In this document: in pieces, positions 35,201 through 45,376 of the stretch
How the letters are laid out: each line of letters opens with the position of its first letter
How positions within the stretch are numbered: position 1 is the first letter of the stretch
Origin: Montifringilla adamsi
Taxonomy: Eukaryota; Chordata; Aves; Passeriformes; Passeridae
NCBI GenBank assembly: GCA_017590115.1
Contig: JAGGNK010006559.1
Location: 8,297,784 to 8,361,783, forward strand
Length of the DNA: 64,000 nt
Direction of reading: 5' to 3'
The notes under the pieces: generated by a model
The model's input: only the letters and a program-made list of their open reading frames with translations
What the model was told of the DNA's origin: nothing
Database searches by the model: none
Translations under genes and position numbers: made by a program

Positions 35201-38200
35201 CCTAAAACACTTCAAGAAAGGTGTTTTAGGGAATAGAAATTGGCAAAAGTAGATAATGTCATGTAAGGAGATTAATTTTAATTGCATCTTGTTATGGTAT
35301 GTATACCTATAGAGAAAAAGAGGTGTATAGAAAGGTGATTCATTTTGACAAAAGTAAGTAGTTTTTAATCTACTAGAGACCTGTGGTTCAGTGGAAGTTA
35401 AAAATTAAGCAGAAATTTTTGGTTGGAAGTCCTTCAAGTAAAATAGTCCCTGTGGGTTTATTAAAGATAAACTTAAGGAACAGAAATATTTGAAGGCTGC
35501 AATTCCAAATTCAATTCTACAATAGTATTAGCTTTTCAAGTTGCAGGAAGTTTGTCAATATACTAATAGCTTCTATCTACAACAGAAATAAATTGAGGAA
35601 AAGAAATATGCTTCTGAGCACCAGAGTAGCCTTTTTTCTCCCATGAATTTTTCATAGACTTATTTCTAACTAAAGAGAGTATGGGTAGTTTTGTCAATCA
35701 AATTTTGCCTTCCACTCCATCCTATTTGGTATTTCCAAGGTAGCTTGACAAAAAGGAAGGCTACACAATTTTGTAGACATAAAATAACAACAACAGCAGC
35801 AACAACAACAGTACCGTCACCACCAATCATCTCCAAAAGATTCTAATCTAATGATTATGGAATCTAATTACAGGAATCCTCAGAATTCATAGTCAGGTTT
35901 TAAATGAAGCACAGAAAACATGTATAATGTGTTCCTATATCAGTAAAAATATGACTTTATGTGGCTTTTATGTCTTTTTAGAGTACTGGGAAAAAAAACC
36001 AAAAACCTAAAACCAACCTGGAAAGATGAGCAATTGTATCCAGAGAAGATAACTGTAAATTCCAGTGCTTTTGAAAAAGAACATGGTAAAAAAAGAGAAA
36101 ATTGCATGAAAAATGCTCTTATTTTGTTATTATGAGTTTACTAAAAGCTCTCTCTTTTTCCTCTTTCATACCCTGGCAGGTCAGTGATAAAAGTGTCTGT
36201 ATTCTAATGCTTGGGTGTTACATTCTTTGTTACAGTAGCCAACACAAGATCCCTTGATACATATCTTGGCACATAACTTGAAATCTAATTAATGTGTACT
36301 GATATTTTAATTGCTCAAATTTACAGTTCAGCTTTGCTGAAATTTCTGGTTCAGGAGAAGGTTGACAAGAATCACAGCACCTTCTCTTTATGCAGGGTGA
36401 AGAACCAGTTCTCCTCAGTTACCTAATTTGTCCTGGACCACAGCAAGTGATGGTTTTGTGCCTTGAAATGAGAATTTACTTAACTTCCAAATGTTTATTT
36501 GGTCTAAAACGCATATAAAGACACCTATGAATGAATATTTTGAAATATCTGTGAAAAAACCCCTTTTGCCTGCTCCTAACAAACCCCAGAACAACCCAAC
36601 AAGGAATATGTGTGCGAAGTCTACCTGAGTAAACTGAGCCAAGACTGAAAAATATTTACGTATTTCTTATTTGAATTCACTATAAAACACTTGGCTCAAT
36701 GAATTGCCTGAGGGTCAGTTTTTAATATTCTCTTTTTTAGGCTTTGCTTATGTTTAAGATAAAATAACATCTGCTGACTGCTGCTGTTTTACCAAAGATC
36801 ATCCTCAAAAACTTTTCATTTTCAGTGATATCTAGCTACAGTTAATTCTATATTTGCACTAAAGTGCATTGCAAATTTAGAGAGAGCATTGTTTTGTTAC
36901 CTAAAGCAACCATAAAGCTCTTAAAGGTGACCATTATAGATTGCACACCAAAATGCTTTTGGTTCCTATTTGTGCCCTTGTTCTCAGCAGAGATGTTTCC
37001 AGAAAAATAATCAATATTAGGCCCTATAGTCCCCATGTTCTAATTATCTAATTAGGCACAGAAATGTAACACAAACCACTAGGATTTTTTTTTTTTTTTT
37101 CCCACAGTTACTTATTTCAGCTCTTCTCCCTAGTTAGGGCTATCTTGCTCCCTAAATTTTAATTTATTAAGTGTTTCACCGGAAACCAATCACCCTTGCA
37201 GTCAATTCCCAGAATAAAACACCTGCCTTTTCAATTCAGACAGCTTATAAATGAAGAAATACACAAGGGACACAGAATCACGTTCTCTTTCAGAATGTAG
37301 AGGTGTTTTACTCAGGTGGTATTCCAGCACCAGTCAACTTGTTCTGAATTATGAATAAGCTTATTATTGAACTGGGCTATGGAAAACACAATTAGCATAC
37401 ATTTCTTCAGCTCAATTCCTAAGTTTCTCATGTTTCTTATCTTCTTTATCAATTCTTTTTCCTGTACTAAATGACCTTTACAGAGGCTACTTGAGACTTA
37501 TAAGTCCTTTCACTGAGAGTATTTCCAAGCCTAAAATTTTCTTGAAGTATGTTTAATCTTGAACGTTACAGTTGTGGTTTTAGTGCTATCTGAAAAAATA
37601 TATCTTAAAGTTCTGTGAAGATTAATTCTAAATAAATTATTCCTATTGACACCAGAAGGTTCTATCTTGAATGACTTCTTAATGTTTTGAATGACAACCA
37701 ACTGTGCTTTAATATCCAGCAGTGTGAAAAAGGAAGAATATGGAAATTGTGAAGTTTATCCTTAAAAGAAAATTATCCTGAAGATGAAAATTTTTTCTTC
37801 ACTTAAAATGGTGCTGCAATTGAGTTTAAAAATTGGGTTCTCAATTTAAGCTTTTTTCTTTAATTTTAACAAATAAACATCAGAAACATGGAAACATCAG
37901 AAACACAGATTGAATTAGCAAATAGATACTCCACTCTCTGACAGAAACAGGAGCTTTTAAGATGAGTCACCTAGGAGTGTTTTCCACATATTTTTATTTT
38001 AGAAGCCAGCCAAATGTGTTTTATTTGGTATTACCCATGAGTAAGTATTGACAATAAGTAGCCAGGGTGTTGTAGAATCTCTGTGTGCCAATGTATTTCC
38101 TTTACAGTCATAATGCCAGATGCAACTGAGAAAATGACATTGAGGTCCCTTGCAATTTGACACTGAAACATTGCAAAATGTGATTTCATCCTATTAGAAC

Positions 38201-39221
38201 ATGAAAAAAGAAGTTCACAGGATAGCTGTGCTACACCTTCAAAAGATACCACTATACTGAAAATTCTGTACTTTGGATTTAAAGGCATGTAGCATGGTGT
38301 CAAACCCTACTATTACCTAATACTGAGCATCACAATGCTTTAACATACACAGAAGAGTGATTCTGCATGATAAATGTAAACCTGAGCATCTACAGATCTC
38401 AGTGTTATGACTCAGCTAATACCCAACAGTAATAATATTGTGCATTGCTGGTGTTCACTGGCAAGCATTACCTAAACCTCAATAACAACTTTATTTTACA
38501 AAGATTTTGAGGATTGAAAATCTGTTATATTGCAATGAGAGTGAGTCTTCTACAAGTATTTCCAAAGGAAAAAACCCCTCAGCCATACAGAAAAAGGTCG
38601 ATCACTTAGAATAGCTCATAATATTTATGACAGTCTTATAGAACTTGGATCATGGTCTCTGAGTTATATCTGTCCTCTGAACTGGCAACTCACCCATGGT
38701 TCTTTTACTGCCAGACTCTGAATTTCTATTTATTAATTAATTGAACCCATGCAAATGATTAAAAAAAATGTCTATATAAAAATATATTTCTGCAATGTAT
38801 AATGGGGGAAAACATAATTTTTTATTTCATAAATTCCCAAACTGATATTGGCATATTTCCTCTGAGATGTGAAAATATATTGCAAACATAGTAGTCCATG
38901 ATCAAGTATGGGAGATAATATTTTTTCTGACAGAAGAACATTAACATCTTCAAAATGGGAAGGACAGTGAAGAGTCTAAGAGAAGCAAAAAAACCATGTT
39001 TACTGAATAAGGTCCAGATAAATAAGATCTCGGGTGTATTTCAGGGAAGGCAGATTAAAAGTACACAGCAATTGTAGGGCTTTGGTTATATGGCTCAAAT
39101 AAGCATCTATAGCTTGTAAAAGTTCCAGAAGACAAGTAAAGACAGTCATATATTCAAATAAAAGAGATTTTCTTTTCATTTGGTATTAGAGGGAAGAGAA
39201 AAAAAAAATCATATGAATTTA
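32232..39221. other. AT-rich unique sequence, no gene seen
   Basis: About 7 kb without a recognised gene. A 137-codon minus-strand frame at 32840-33253 is Leu/Phe/Ser-rich and unassigned. Small items: a G-rich run at 34907-34922, a CAA/CAG-type run at about 35789-35812 and a hairpin at 35191-35240. Confidence 0.55.
35191..35240. repeat. Near-perfect hairpin, 20-bp arms and 10-nt loop
   Basis: The left arm ATTTCTATTGCCTAAAACAC (35191-35210) and the reverse complement of the right arm (35221-35240) match at 19 of 20 positions. The spacer is TTCAAGAAAG. The stem is pre-miRNA-like in shape but short. It could equally be the remnant of an inverted-repeat element. Confidence 0.75.
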
Positions 39222-39538
39222 ATGGGGAACAAAGCTTGCCAAAATTGATACCCATTGAAATACTGGTAACGGAAAAGAAGGATATACAAATGCTATGGAA
39301 TGGAGATAGCATCAAAGGAAGTGCAAGTGTAGAAAAAAAAAAAAGAAAATAGGAAAATTTAGTGTCCACAAGAGAAAGGACCAGGAGGACATGAGGTGCA
39401 GTGCAAAGAGAGAAAACATGCCAAAACTAACCTCAGAGAAGTTGCAAAAGCAGGGAAAAATATCAAGGAGAAAGACAAAACTTTGAAGGGAAGATATGAG
39501 TGACATAGCAGGGATACTGAAAACAAAAAAAAAATTTG
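39222..39538 (+). repeat. Array unit A, forward
   Basis: Starts at ACAAAGCTTGCCAAAATTGA and runs through GAGGTGCAGTGCAAAG (about 39394) to the T/A-rich end before the reverse block. It lacks the internal palindrome. Confidence 0.8.
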
Positions 39539-39658
39539 CCTCACCTCATTTCATCCCAAACCATTTTCTTGTCGTCACTAAATTTCCCACTTTTTGGGAT
39601 TTTTGGGTTTTTTTCAGGCACATTTAACTTGATCCTATCTCCTTTCCAGAGCCTTTGT

Positions 39659-39932
39659 GCGGATGTGTGGAATGTAGGAATATAGAGATAGTGATGAATG
39701 TAATCTCACCCCTAGGATGTTACAGCTGTGTTAATTATCAAGAATTAGAAACAGGCCTGCGCTTAATAGGCCACAGCTAGATCCAATTAGGATGGGTATT
39801 GTAAAAGAGTAGGTTGGCTGGTTGAGAAGTTGGTGGGAGTGTGGTGGCTGTGCTGAGAAGTCAGTGCTGTGAGGAGCTACCCATGAGAAATCACCAAGAA
39901 GGTATAAAACATTAGCAATAAGATGACAATAT
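39659..39932. mobile_element. Nested 274-bp insertion, LTR-like, unclassified
   Basis: Inside a reverse unit the expected text CTTTGT is interrupted. CTTTGT occurs at 39653-39658 and again at 39933-39938, and the array sequence resumes perfectly after the second copy. This is a 6-bp target-site duplication around a 274-bp insert. The insert contains TATAAAA (about 39903) and AATAAG about 12 bp later, hints of LTR promoter and poly-A signals in plus orientation. It does not show clean TG...CA termini, so the class (possibly ERVK-like by the 6-bp duplication) is inferred. Confidence 0.7.
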
Positions 39933-39968
39933 CTTTGTAAGTCTTTCTTTTCGGGGTTGCAATATTTC

Positions 39969-40015
39969 GTTTCCCTTCCCAAAAGGAAATTTCATTTCCT
40001 TTCGGGAAGGGAAAC
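39969..40015. repeat. Palindrome 1: 22-bp arms, 3-nt centre
   Basis: Left arm 39969-39990 (GTTTCCCTTCCCAAAAGGAA then AT), centre TTC, right arm 39994-40015. The arms mismatch at one position. Weaker complementarity continues outward to about 39957 and 40027. It lies in a reverse array unit. Confidence 0.92.
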
Positions 40016-40548
40016 AAAAACTTGCGGTTTCAATGGGAATCCAGTGGGCAATCTTTGGCCCATGTTCCTGCAGTTCCTGGCATCCCATGCCTTTTGATGT
40101 CTTTCACTCTGATGATTAAATTTTTTTTTTTTTTTTTCAGTATCCATGCCATGTCCCTCCTATGCACCCCTCAAAGTTCTGCTTCTTCCTCCATTTTTCT
40201 CCTGCTTTGGCAACACCTCTGAAGTTAGTTTTGGCATGTTTTCTCTTTTTGCACTGCACCTCATGTCATCCTGGTCCATTTGCTTGTAGTCACTAAATTT
40301 CCCAATTTTTTTTTTCAGTGTCCATGCCATGTCACTCATATCTTCCTCCCAAAGTTGTGTCTTCCACCTTGATATTTTCCCCTGCCTTTGCAACTTCTCT
40401 GATGTTAGTTTTGACATGTTTTTGTCCTTTGCACTGCACCTCATTTTGTCCCAGGCCATTTTCTTGTTGTCACTAAATTTCCCAATTTTTGGGATTTTTG
40501 CTTTTTTTTCAGGTGCATTTCATTTGATCCTGTTAAACAAATACCTTT

Positions 40549-41885
40549 GCCAAAGTCAATGTTTTCAAAAGGAATGGGATGCTATCAAGTTTAGGGATGT
40601 GGACTAAAGCTTGTCAAAATTGATGCCCATTTAAATGGTGGAGACAGAAATGAAGGACCTACAAACTCTCTGCAATGATGATAGCATCAAAAGAATTGGA
40701 ATTGAAGAAAAAAAAGAAGATAATTGGGAATTTTAATGACTACATGAAAATGGCCTGGGAGGAAATTTTGTGCAGTGCAAAGGGCTAAAATATGCCAAAT
40801 CTAACTTCAGAGATGTTGCCAAATCAGGAGAAAAAAAATCAAGGATGAAGACAGAACATTGAGGGGAATGTATGAGTGACATGGCATGGAGTCTGAAAAA
40901 AACCAAAAAAACTTTGCTAACGTTGAAGCCATGAAAACGCATGCGATGCCAGGAACCTCAGGGACATGGACCAAAGATTGTTCACTTTATTCCCATTGAA
41001 ATCGCAAGATTTTGTTTCCCTTACTGAAAGGAAATTTCATTTCTTTTTGGGAAGGGAAACGAAATCTTGCGACCCAGAAAAGAAAGACTTACAAAGACTC
41101 TGGAAAGGAGATAGGACCAAATGAAATGCGCCTGAAAAAACCCCAAAAATCTCGAAAAGTGGGAAATTCAGTGACGACAAGAAAATGGTCTGGGATGAAA
41201 TAAGGTGCAGTGCAAAAGGCATAAGAATGGCAAATCTAAGCTCACAGATTCTGTAGAAGCAGGGGAAAAAAATCAAGGAGGAAGCCATAACACTGAAGGG
41301 AAGATGTAAGTGACATGGCATGGGTCCTGAAAAAAATAAATATCTTGGCCATATTCAAAGCGATGAACAGGCATGGAATGATGTCAAGTGCAAGGACATG
41401 GACCAAAGCTTGCCAAAATTAATGCCCATTGAAATCCTGGAAACAGAAAAGCTTAGAAATGCTCTGGAAAGGATTTAGCATCAAAGAAATGCAATTGAAG
41501 AAAAAAAGAAAAGAAAACTGGAAAATTTTGTGACTACCAGAAAATACACCAGGATGGCATGAGGTGCAGTGCAAAAGGCCAAAAGATGCCCAAAACTAGT
41601 GTCACAGATGTTGCAAAATCAGGAGAAAAAATCAAGGAAGGAGACAGAATTTTGAGGGGAAAATATGAGTGAGATTGAATGGATACGAAAAAAAATATCT
41701 TTGCTAATGTGAATGCCATCAAATTGCCTGGGATGCCATGAAGTGCTGGGACATAGATTGCAGCTTGCCCATTTGATCCCCATTGAAATCTTGTGAATCA
41801 GAAAATACAGACTTATAAGGGCTCTTGAAAGGAGATACAATCAAATGACATGCATTTGAAAAAAACCTAAATGATCCAGGAAATT
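40549..41885 (+). repeat. Array block C-F, forward units
   Basis: Unit C runs from about 40549, with 'gatgtggac' at 40596. Unit D starts at ACATGGACC 40964, unit E at 41396 and partial unit F at 41751. The spacings of 368, 432 and 355 bp show that D is long only because of its palindrome. Confidence 0.85.
41003..41071. repeat. Palindrome 2: 33-bp arms, 3-nt centre
   Basis: Left arm 41003-41035 starts CGCAAGATTTTG; the centre is TTC; right arm 41039-41071 ends GAAATCTTGCG. Twenty-eight of 33 positions pair, and four of the five mismatches are transitions. It lies in forward unit D at the place where units E and F have no palindrome. Confidence 0.9.
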
Positions 41886-42500
41886 TTGTGCTTATTTTTG
41901 ACCATCTGTGTGTTTAGTTTTTGAATCTTTTGGTCCTTTGCACTTCACCTCATGTTTTCCCAGAGCATTTTCTTGTCGTCACTAAATGTCCCAATTTTCT
42001 TGTTTTTTTCCTTTTTTTTTGATTTAATTTTATCTGAGCACATATCCTTTTCAGAGCATTTGTAAATCTTTTTTGTTTCACAAGATTTCTTTTGCTTTTC
42101 CAATAGGATTTCAAATTTCAATGTTTGGTGCATGTCTCTGAACTTGATGGCATCCCTTGCGTTTTGATGTCTTTCTCTGTGTGAAGATTTTTTTTTCCAG
42201 CATCCATGCCATGTCTCTGCTGTCTTCCCTTGTAAGTTGTGTCTTCTTCCTTGATTTTCTTCCTGTGCTTTTGCAACGTCTGTGAGGTTGCTTTTGGCAT
42301 GTTTTTGTCCTTTGCACTGCACTTCATTTCTTCCCTGATCATTTTCTTATCACTAATTTCTCCAATTTTTTTTTCTTCAATTGTATTTCATCTGAACATA
42401 TGTCTTTTTTAGAGTGTTTTAAATGTTTCTGTTCTGTTTCACAGAATTTTGTTTCCTTTCCCGAAAATTTTCACTGTATTTTTTTAGGTAGGATTTCATA
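41886..42500 (-). repeat. Array block G, reverse units
   Basis: Reverse landmarks recur: 'cctttgcacttcacctcatg' (about 41936) and 'tttgcactgcacttcatt' (about 42311). Each of the two units carries only one arm of the palindrome element (about 42068-42110 and 42440-42465). Confidence 0.8.
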
Positions 42501-42533
42501 AAGAAGTAAGAATATTTCCTTTTCGTCTTCTAA

Positions 42534-43603
42534 GGCTGCAGGCTGACCTTGGCAGAAGGCCAGGCATCCACCAAAACTGCTCTATCATTCCTCTCCTGAA
42601 GCGGATAGAGGACAGAATCTGTAGGAAATGGTTCATGGGCTGAGATGGGGACTGGGAGAGCTGTCTCATCAAATGCTGCAGCTGGTGAAACTAACTGAAG
42701 TTAGGGATATTTCGTGAATTTATTACTAGTTTGGTGGAAAGTAAACTAAATCTAAAAACACTTCCCCCCACCTCTCCCTCCTTCCCAGCTCTACTTCCCC
42801 TTCAGTGGTGCACAGAGACAGGCAATGAGGATATGGCCAGTTCATCATACATTGTTCCTGTCACTGCTCAGTGAAAGGAGTTGTTACCCTGCTCCAGCAT
42901 GGGGTCTCTCCCATGAGAGACCGTTCTCCATGAACCTCTCCAGCATGAGTCCATTCTATGGGCAACAGTTCTCCACAATGTGACTAACTCTTCCATGGGG
43001 TGCAGCCCTTCAGGCAAAGCCTTCTCCAGTGTGCATCCTCCTACAGGGTCACAAGTCCTACCAGGAAACCTGCTCCAGTATGAGATCCCCTCATGTATGG
43101 GGTCTGCAGGTCCCTGCCAGGAAATTGATCTAGCACAGGCCTTGCATGGGTCACAGCCTCCTCTCACCTGCTCCAGTGTGACCCTGGCCACAGGCTGCAG
43201 GTGGATCTCTGTGTCCCTGACGTCCTCCATGGACTGCAGGGGCACAACTACCTCACCATGGGCTGCACCATGGGCTGCAGGGGAATCTCACCTCTGGCAC
43301 CTGGACCAGCTCTTCCCTCTCCTTCCCCACTGACCCTGGTGTCTGCAGGGCTGCTTCTCTCACATATTCTCACCCCAGTCTTCCGTGGCTGCAAACATTT
43401 TCTTAAATATGTTATCACAGAGGTTTTACCACCACTTCTAATTGACCCAGCCTTGGCCAGCCCACCAGTCTTGGAGTTGCCTGGCACTGGCTGTTCTGAA
43501 TATGGAGGAAATTTCTGGTAGCTTGTCACAGAAGTCACCCCTGTAGTGTCGTAACCCCTATAGTGTAGTCCCCCCCCGCCACTATCAATGCAAATCGAAT
43601 ACA
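42534..43603 (-). mobile_element. Long LTR of an avian endogenous retrovirus (minus orientation)
   Basis: Read on the minus strand, the segment starts TGTATTCGATTTGC (43603 downward), has a G-rich run (about 43571-43577) and then a GC-rich region full of 'ctgctccag', 'gggtcacag' and 'ccatgggctgcag' modules (complement). A poly-A signal follows (AATAAA on the minus strand at 42719-42724), and the end near 42534 is equivalent to the GGGTCA-type terminus of this abundant bird LTR class. I recall this text as ERVL-like, but I cannot check the subfamily. No internal retroviral genes adjoin it. No target duplication is clear, so the ends may be decayed. Confidence 0.7.
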
Positions 43604-45163
43604 ACGGCATCTTTAGTGATAAAATCATAAAAATAGGATAAGACTCAGAGAAATGGAGATGACCTTCATCAGAGTTCTGGACATTTCAGGCAGAGGTGAA
43701 CACTAAATTGCAGTGATCCAGGATTTCCAGAGGAAAAAGAAGTATAACTGCATCTGCACAGGTATTTGAGAATTATCGTTGCAGTGTTCTGGGGAGCCTT
43801 GATCTAAGATACCATGCTTGAAATTAATTTGTGGAAGTAAACAACCATTTTCAAGTAAAACAACTATTTAAGTGTAGCCTCTGTCCTGAGAGTGTGTAGC
43901 AAAAATAAAGTCTGAGAAGACTTTCCTGAAAGAATACTTAGATGCAGGTTTGGGCAGGAGTAAATAGTCACAGGCTGTTCCTACTTGGTAAGCTTGGGAA
44001 AAAAAGACTTCACTGGAGGTACATCTAGAACTGCAATGCCAACTTTATTTAACAGTAGAGTGAATCTAGGCTGTGACACAACAGAGGAGTTTCTGAAAGT
44101 CTGAAGGCCCTTTTTATCATGAGGCACTTCCAAGGACTGTTTAGTGTGTCTTTACTGTTCTCAAAGTGAAAAAAAATGTAGTTTAAAAAAAAATGCTAGG
44201 TTCATTTATTCTGAGCTGTTACACACATCCCAGCTTTTTGCTGTGTCATCATGAGACTCACAGAGAGCTTGGACCTGTACAGAAAATGTCTTTGCTAATC
44301 AGAACCAGAAAAGATGCAAAGTCTGAATTTTCATTAAATAATGCAATATATTTCTGTGGGACTGAAGGTACTGAGAACAGGAATTTCAAGCCTACTGCTC
44401 AGAGGCACCTGTTGACAGCACTGAAAATTTTACAGACCTGTGGAATTCCTTACTTTAACAATGTCTGACATATATTCAGTGTTAGATAAATGATTAGAGT
44501 CATATCAGACATCTAGAGAGAAAAGGTGAGCTCTGAGGTCAGAACATCTTCCCCTTCACTTTGTTTTAATATTATTTTCAGGTTTGGATTTTCCCTTAAT
44601 AACAGAGCAAAACATCTGTTTCTCTAAATGATTTCAGAGATGTCTCTTCTGATTCATGAGTTGTCCTTTTCTCCTCCATTCCTGACTCCTTCCCTGGCGA
44701 TCAACTGCCATGTCTGTCGTAAGAACAGTGTATGGCCTTCGTAAGGTACCAGGGATAGGCTGTGGAGGCAGACCAGGGAATTCTCTTGGTGTCTAGATCC
44801 AGTCTGCTGCAGAAGCAAAGCATGTTTTTTCCTCCTGGATAGGGTGAAAAGACAATGTTTCATTCCCTTACCTTTTCCATTTGTTCAATTTCTCTCCCTT
44901 ACTTATTCTCAGTACATGTTACAAAAAGATACCATTTCACCCCCTGAAGTCACTGCAATTCCATGTTGGGTGAAAATATTCCTGTGTACCCCTTCTGAGA
45001 TTCAACACGTTGTTTAAAGTGGTGCAAATATTTAAGATGTCATATTGGCATGAAATTTAAACCCTTACACTTGTAGCTACATTAGTTTTTACACTGGGTC
45101 TTTTCTCTTGATTACACAGCTTGACACTTGAATGTTTTTTTTTTTTTTCCTGTCAACCTATAG
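43604..45163. other. Unique sequence, no confirmed gene
   Basis: AT-rich. A 91-codon plus-strand frame at 44193-44468 is unassigned. No repeat recognised. Confidence 0.5.
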
Positions 45164-45376
45164 ACAATGTCTTTGAGCACCACAGGAACAAAATTTGAAG
45201 TAGTTATTCATACTGTCCTGCATGAAAATGGTTTTACAGGCAAGATGCACTGCAGCAAACACACTAACATGCACTTAGCTCCTGATGTAATTGTTTTATT
45301 GTCAATAGTAGTAATAATTGCAGAGCTTGTAGTACTGTGGCGCTTAGCACCCTGGCTGAACAGAACAGAACCATAG
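45164..45376 (+). other. Short frame with possible membrane segment behind an acceptor-like site
   Basis: A long T tract and TTCCTGTCAACCTATAG end at 45163, a textbook 3' splice site. It is followed by ACAATG with the start codon at 45167-45169. The 69-residue frame ends at a stop at 45374-45376. Residues about 43-62 (VIVLLSIVVIIAELVVLWRL) are strongly hydrophobic and could span a membrane; the first 40 residues are polar. There is no family match I can name. The T tract makes the acceptor partly a chance product. It could be a terminal exon, a small membrane protein or nothing. Confidence 0.25.

Larger units (their letters stand above)
39539..40548 (-). repeat. Array block B, reverse units with one internal deletion
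   Basis: Reverse-complement landmarks occur three times. The 'tttgcactgcacctcat' word is complete near 40247-40263 and again near 40428-40444, and its end is present at 39540. Between the second and third units the text jumps from CCCAATTTTT directly to CAGTGTCCATGCC (about 40300-40330), so about half a unit is deleted. The first unit carries the nested insertion and a palindrome. Confidence 0.8.
39222..42500. repeat. Patchwork array of an unrecognised ~360-bp repeat in both orientations
   Basis: About nine full or partial units share ordered landmarks. In forward order they are CAAAGCTTGCCAAAATTGA, CCCATTGAAAT, TCTGGAAAGGAGATAG, a poly-A stretch, GAAAATGGCCTGGGA, GAGGTGCAGTGCAAAG, ACATGCCAAAACTAAC, ATGAGTGACATGGCATGG and GGGATGCCA. 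The unit is about 355-370 bp without its palindrome and about 430 bp with it (41396 to 41751 is 355; 40964 to 41396 is 432). Orientation blocks are forward 39222-39538, reverse 39539-40548, forward 40549-41885 and reverse 41886-42500. Frames inside it recur because the units are homologous. No transposase or reverse transcriptase is present. I do not know the family; it may be lineage specific. Confidence 0.88.

Noticed and set aside
39969..41071. Palindromes as MITE-type transposons with terminal inverted repeats
   Set aside because: The arms meet with only 3 nt between them, one-arm forms exist in the same array, and there is no consistent target duplication, so growth within the unit fits better than transposition.
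39312..42342. Recurring peptides in the array (several frames starting MSLI or containing CSAKDKNM)
   Set aside because: The peptides recur only because the DNA units are homologous. They are broken differently in each unit and include long Phe or Lys runs from homopolymers, so there is no sign of selection on protein.
42868..43628. Minus-strand frames of 125 and 126 codons as genes
   Set aside because: They lie within the long ERV LTR and follow its repeated GC-rich modules, which are open by composition.
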